This document shows positions 32,888 through 34,727 of a stretch of DNA of 34,727 bases, piece after piece. The first letter of the stretch is position 1; every line of letters starts with the position of its first letter. Source of the DNA: CAZEPJ01 sp964514105 (GTDB taxonomy: Bacteria > Desulfobacterota > Desulfocorpusculales > Desulfocorpusculum); the NCBI GenBank assembly GCA_964514105.1, contig CAZEPJ010000049.1, positions 1 to 34,727 of the forward strand, in the 5' to 3' direction. The notes under the pieces were generated by a model. It saw only the letters and a program-made list of their open reading frames with translations, searched no databases and was not told the DNA's origin. Both the position numbers and the translations under genes were made by a program.

Positions 32888-34237
32888 CTACCTTCCTACC
32901 CACAACAAGAGACCGATCACATAGACGGCCGACGCGGCCAGTTGAAAAAGGGTCAGCGGCACGCCGTACCTTGCGAACGACACGAACGACACCGGTTTGC
33001 CGTGGGAGGCGCAAATGCCCACGCTCACCACGTTGGCCGAGGCGCCGATGAGGGTGGCGTTGCCCCCCAGGGTCCCCGCGAACATCATGGCCACAAAGAC
33101 CGGAATGAGTCCGGCGGGCCAATCCACGAAGGTCGGGTCGAGGGCCAATTCGGGCACCAGCTTCGCGGTCACCAGGTACCCCTTGACCATGAGGAGCACG
33201 GCGGCGATCACCGGGATGTTGGCGAGAAAGCCCGACACGAATGCCACCCCGACCAGGAGGATCAAGCAGATCAGGAACAGGTCGGTGCCGAACCACGTGT
33301 GGAGATTGTGCGATACCCCTTGAAGAATGCCGGTCTTGGTAAACGCCTCGACCAGGCAGAAGAGGCAGACGAGAAAGATGATGGTGCGCCAGTCTACATC
33401 CTGCAGGACCCTATCGAGGGGCTCCACATGCATGCTGTATGTGACCAGGAGGGCCAGGGTGGCCCCAACAATGGCCACGGCCGGAGGCACGATCTTTTGG
33501 GGCATGGTCTCTCCGAACAGGAACAGCCATACCATCACCGCCAGGACCAGGAGCGACAGCACACACAGGGTGAGCCGTCTGGGGGGCTCCGGGCGGAGAC
33601 CATGGGGCAGGGACCGCCGCACCCGCCATACGTCTTTCATCACCCAGGGAAGCAACGGGACGAGCACCAGCACGGAGAGCAGGCCTCCCAGGCTCACCTT
33701 CTGCAAGTACTGGGTGAACGTCATCCCGATGGCGCTGCCCACCAGAAACGTGGCCGGGTCCCCCACCAGGGTGAGCAGGCCGGCCGAGTTGCTGACGATG
33801 GCCGTCAGCACCATGGGGCCCACGAAATCGAGCTCCAGGGCTACCGCCACCCGGATGATGATGGGGGCCAGCAGGATCACGGTGGTGGCATTGGGCAGCA
33901 CGGCGCACACGGGGGCGACCATGATGATGAGCCCGAGCAGGAACCGTTTGCCGCTTCCCTTGGTCGCCAGCAGGAACCGCGTCCCCAAGTAATCGAAGAC
34001 CCCCGTGGGCGCCAGGGTGCGCGCCACCACCATGCCGCCGAACAGAAGCGCGATGGGCCCCCCGGCCGTTCGGGTGATGTTCAGGATATCCTGGATGTGG
34101 AAGATCCCCGCCACGATCAGCACGCTCACCCCAAGCAATGCCGCGAGCACCATGTCAACCAGCCCGAGGGAGATGGCCAGGATGACGCCTCCAAAAACCA
34201 AGAGGGTGAGCGTGGTGTCGAAGGGGCTCATCATCAT
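32888..34237 (-). CDS. ArsB/NhaD-type ion transporter (IT superfamily permease)
   Basis: A 449-aa inner-membrane protein with about 11-12 hydrophobic helices. Superfamily signatures occur in both halves: LPNATTVILLAPIII, SNSAGLLTLVGDPATFLVGS (similar to the SNIGGTATLIGDP of P-protein/NhaD members), NIPVIAAVLLM and GGNATLIGASANVV. Members move Na+/H+, arsenite or dicarboxylates. The motifs favour the ArsB/NhaD/P-protein branch, but the substrate is not readable. The start is the first of three consecutive ATG codons, with GGGGAG eight bases upstream. It is co-directional with the porin gene, four bases apart. Confidence 0.9.
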   Translation of the reverse strand: MMMSPFDTTLTLLVFGGVILAISLGLVDMVLAALLGVSVLIVAGIFHIQDILNITRTAGGPIALLFGGMVVARTLAPTGVFDYLGTRFLLATKGSGKRFLLGLIIMVAPVCAVLPNATTVILLAPIIIRVAVALELDFVGPMVLTAIVSNSAGLLTLVGDPATFLVGSAIGMTFTQYLQKVSLGGLLSVLVLVPLLPWVMKDVWRVRRSLPHGLRPEPPRRLTLCVLSLLVLAVMVWLFLFGETMPQKIVPPAVAIVGATLALLVTYSMHVEPLDRVLQDVDWRTIIFLVCLFCLVEAFTKTGILQGVSHNLHTWFGTDLFLICLILLVGVAFVSGFLANIPVIAAVLLMVKGYLVTAKLVPELALDPTFVDWPAGLIPVFVAMMFAGTLGGNATLIGASANVVSVGICASHGKPVSFVSFARYGVPLTLFQLAASAVYVIGLLLWVGR

Positions 34238-34276
34238 GACAGGAACTCCCCTTTCACTTGGCTGTCCGTGGGAAAA

Positions 34277-34306
34277 CCGAATACCGAATATCGAATCATG
34301 AACTTC
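34277..34306 (+). repeat. CGAATATCGAATCATGAA repeat, copy 3
   Basis: CCGAATACCGAATATCGAAT followed by CATGAACTTC. The second half matches 24844-24863 with few changes. It lies in the spacer upstream of the transporter gene. Confidence 0.6.
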
Positions 34307-34329
34307 TACTCGAGACCACGGCCCCGGAC

Positions 34330-34358
34330 GTCATACCGGCGAAAGCCGGGATCCAGAG
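34330..34358 (+). repeat. REP-like palindromic repeat, copy 2
   Basis: GTCATACCGGCGAAAGCCGG then GATCCAGAG. Same family as 5200-5228, differing at two or three positions. It faces the inverted copy at 34696-34723 across the decayed GIY-YIG gene. Confidence 0.75.
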
Positions 34359-34397
34359 TTCTTCTGTATAATCCCATAATTGCTTCCATTACTCCAA

Positions 34398-34680
34398 TCA
34401 AGCAATCGTGTGATACGAGTTCTGCCAGTTCGGATTCATACCTTCGATCAGCTGGAGTTTCCACTTCCGTTCCCATTCTTTCAATCGCATCTCCCTTGCA
34501 ATTGCTGATTCCATGTCCTCATGCATTTTATACCAAACAAGCTGATGTACGCCGTATCTCTTGGTGAATCCTTCTACCACGTTATTCTTGTGTCCCCAGA
34601 TCCCCTTGGCGATATCTGAGGTCACGCCGATGTAAAGGGTTCCATCTCTTTCTTGCGAGAATGTACACCGCCTACTGCAT
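34398..34680 (-). pseudogene. Decayed GIY-YIG endonuclease-like gene
   Basis: The downstream part is intact and matches small single-domain GIY-YIG proteins: DGTLYIGVTSDI, EGFTKRYGVHQLVWYK, AIAREMRLKEWERKWKLQLI, EGMNPNW. The expected N-terminus is also present but broken. ATG CAG at 34680-34675 is followed by a TAG stop (34674-34672). Then VYILARK appears in a frame that differs from the downstream frame, with the shift near 34645-34652 (a lost GA or an extra A). A 75-codon GTG-started frame (34625-34398) would lack the first catalytic YIL strand and is unlikely to be active. Base composition is visibly AT-richer than the neighbours, suggesting acquisition from outside. Confidence 0.8.
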
Positions 34681-34695
34681 GTCCACTCGTGTCCT

Positions 34696-34723
34696 TCTGG
34701 ATTCCGGCTTCCGCCGGAATGAC
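34696..34723 (-). repeat. REP-like palindromic repeat, copy 3 (inverted)
   Basis: Minus strand GTCATTCCGGCGGAAGCCGG then AATCCAGA. It differs from the other copies at a few positions, and the CCGGC..GCCGG stem is kept. It forms the right boundary of the GIY-YIG remnant and lies at the window edge. Confidence 0.75.
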
Positions 34724-34727
34724 GAAC

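Noticed and set aside
32753..34567. A 604-codon plus-strand open frame opposite the transporter gene
   Set aside because: The product is dominated by His, Gln, Gly and Asp runs, the shadow of hydrophobic codons on the other strand. The minus-strand frame has clear transporter motifs.

Overview
The window is a GC-rich scaffold piece from a Gram-negative bacterium. Outer-membrane proteins, lipoproteins, an RND efflux pump and an MCE lipid-transport operon all point to a double-membrane cell. The gene content and the style of the intergenic repeats would suit Desulfobacterota or a neighbouring deep proteobacterial lineage, but that placement is inference. A run of 100 N (8721-8820) marks an assembly gap. 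Every gene I accept lies on the minus strand, so transcription runs from high to low coordinates.

Right end (34.7-31.4 kb, in transcription order): a decayed GIY-YIG endonuclease gene lies between inward-facing copies of a REP-like repeat. It is followed by an ArsB/NhaD-type ion transporter and an OprD-family porin. A 376-base intergenic stretch then holds an 11-bp inverted repeat, a possible sigma-54 promoter and several dyads.

31.1-25.0 kb: an envelope lipid-transport operon. It encodes an unrecognised 418-aa exported protein, an MlaE permease with an N-terminal STAS-like domain, an MlaF ATPase, an MlaD/MCE protein, a PqiC-like lipoprotein and an MscS-type channel. A small cytoplasmic protein of unknown function follows.

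24.3-18.4 kb: two copies of a DUF3300-DUF2950 gene pair. Between them lie a small Tat-signal protein and a frameshifted exported protein. All are exported and none has a known function. Both DUF2950 copies carry an EF-hand-like acidic loop, and both DUF3300 copies end in repetitive tails. This is the most interesting uncharacterised block.

18.3-11.5 kb: a family 3 solute-binding protein is followed by a complete tripartite RND efflux system (periplasmic adaptor, inner-membrane pump, outer-membrane lipoprotein).

11.4-0.5 kb: a central-carbon cluster in the order fba, pfk, [gap], gpmA, eno, pgk, ROK glucokinase, pta, ackA. It covers much of the route from glucose to phosphoenolpyruvate plus acetyl-CoA to acetate with substrate-level ATP. 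pgi, tpi, gap and pyk are not seen. A membrane protein gene begins at base 93 and runs off the left edge, behind a structured leader and a possible sigma-54 promoter.

Several repeat families occupy the intergenic spaces. No tRNA, rRNA, CRISPR array or insertion-sequence transposase was recognised.
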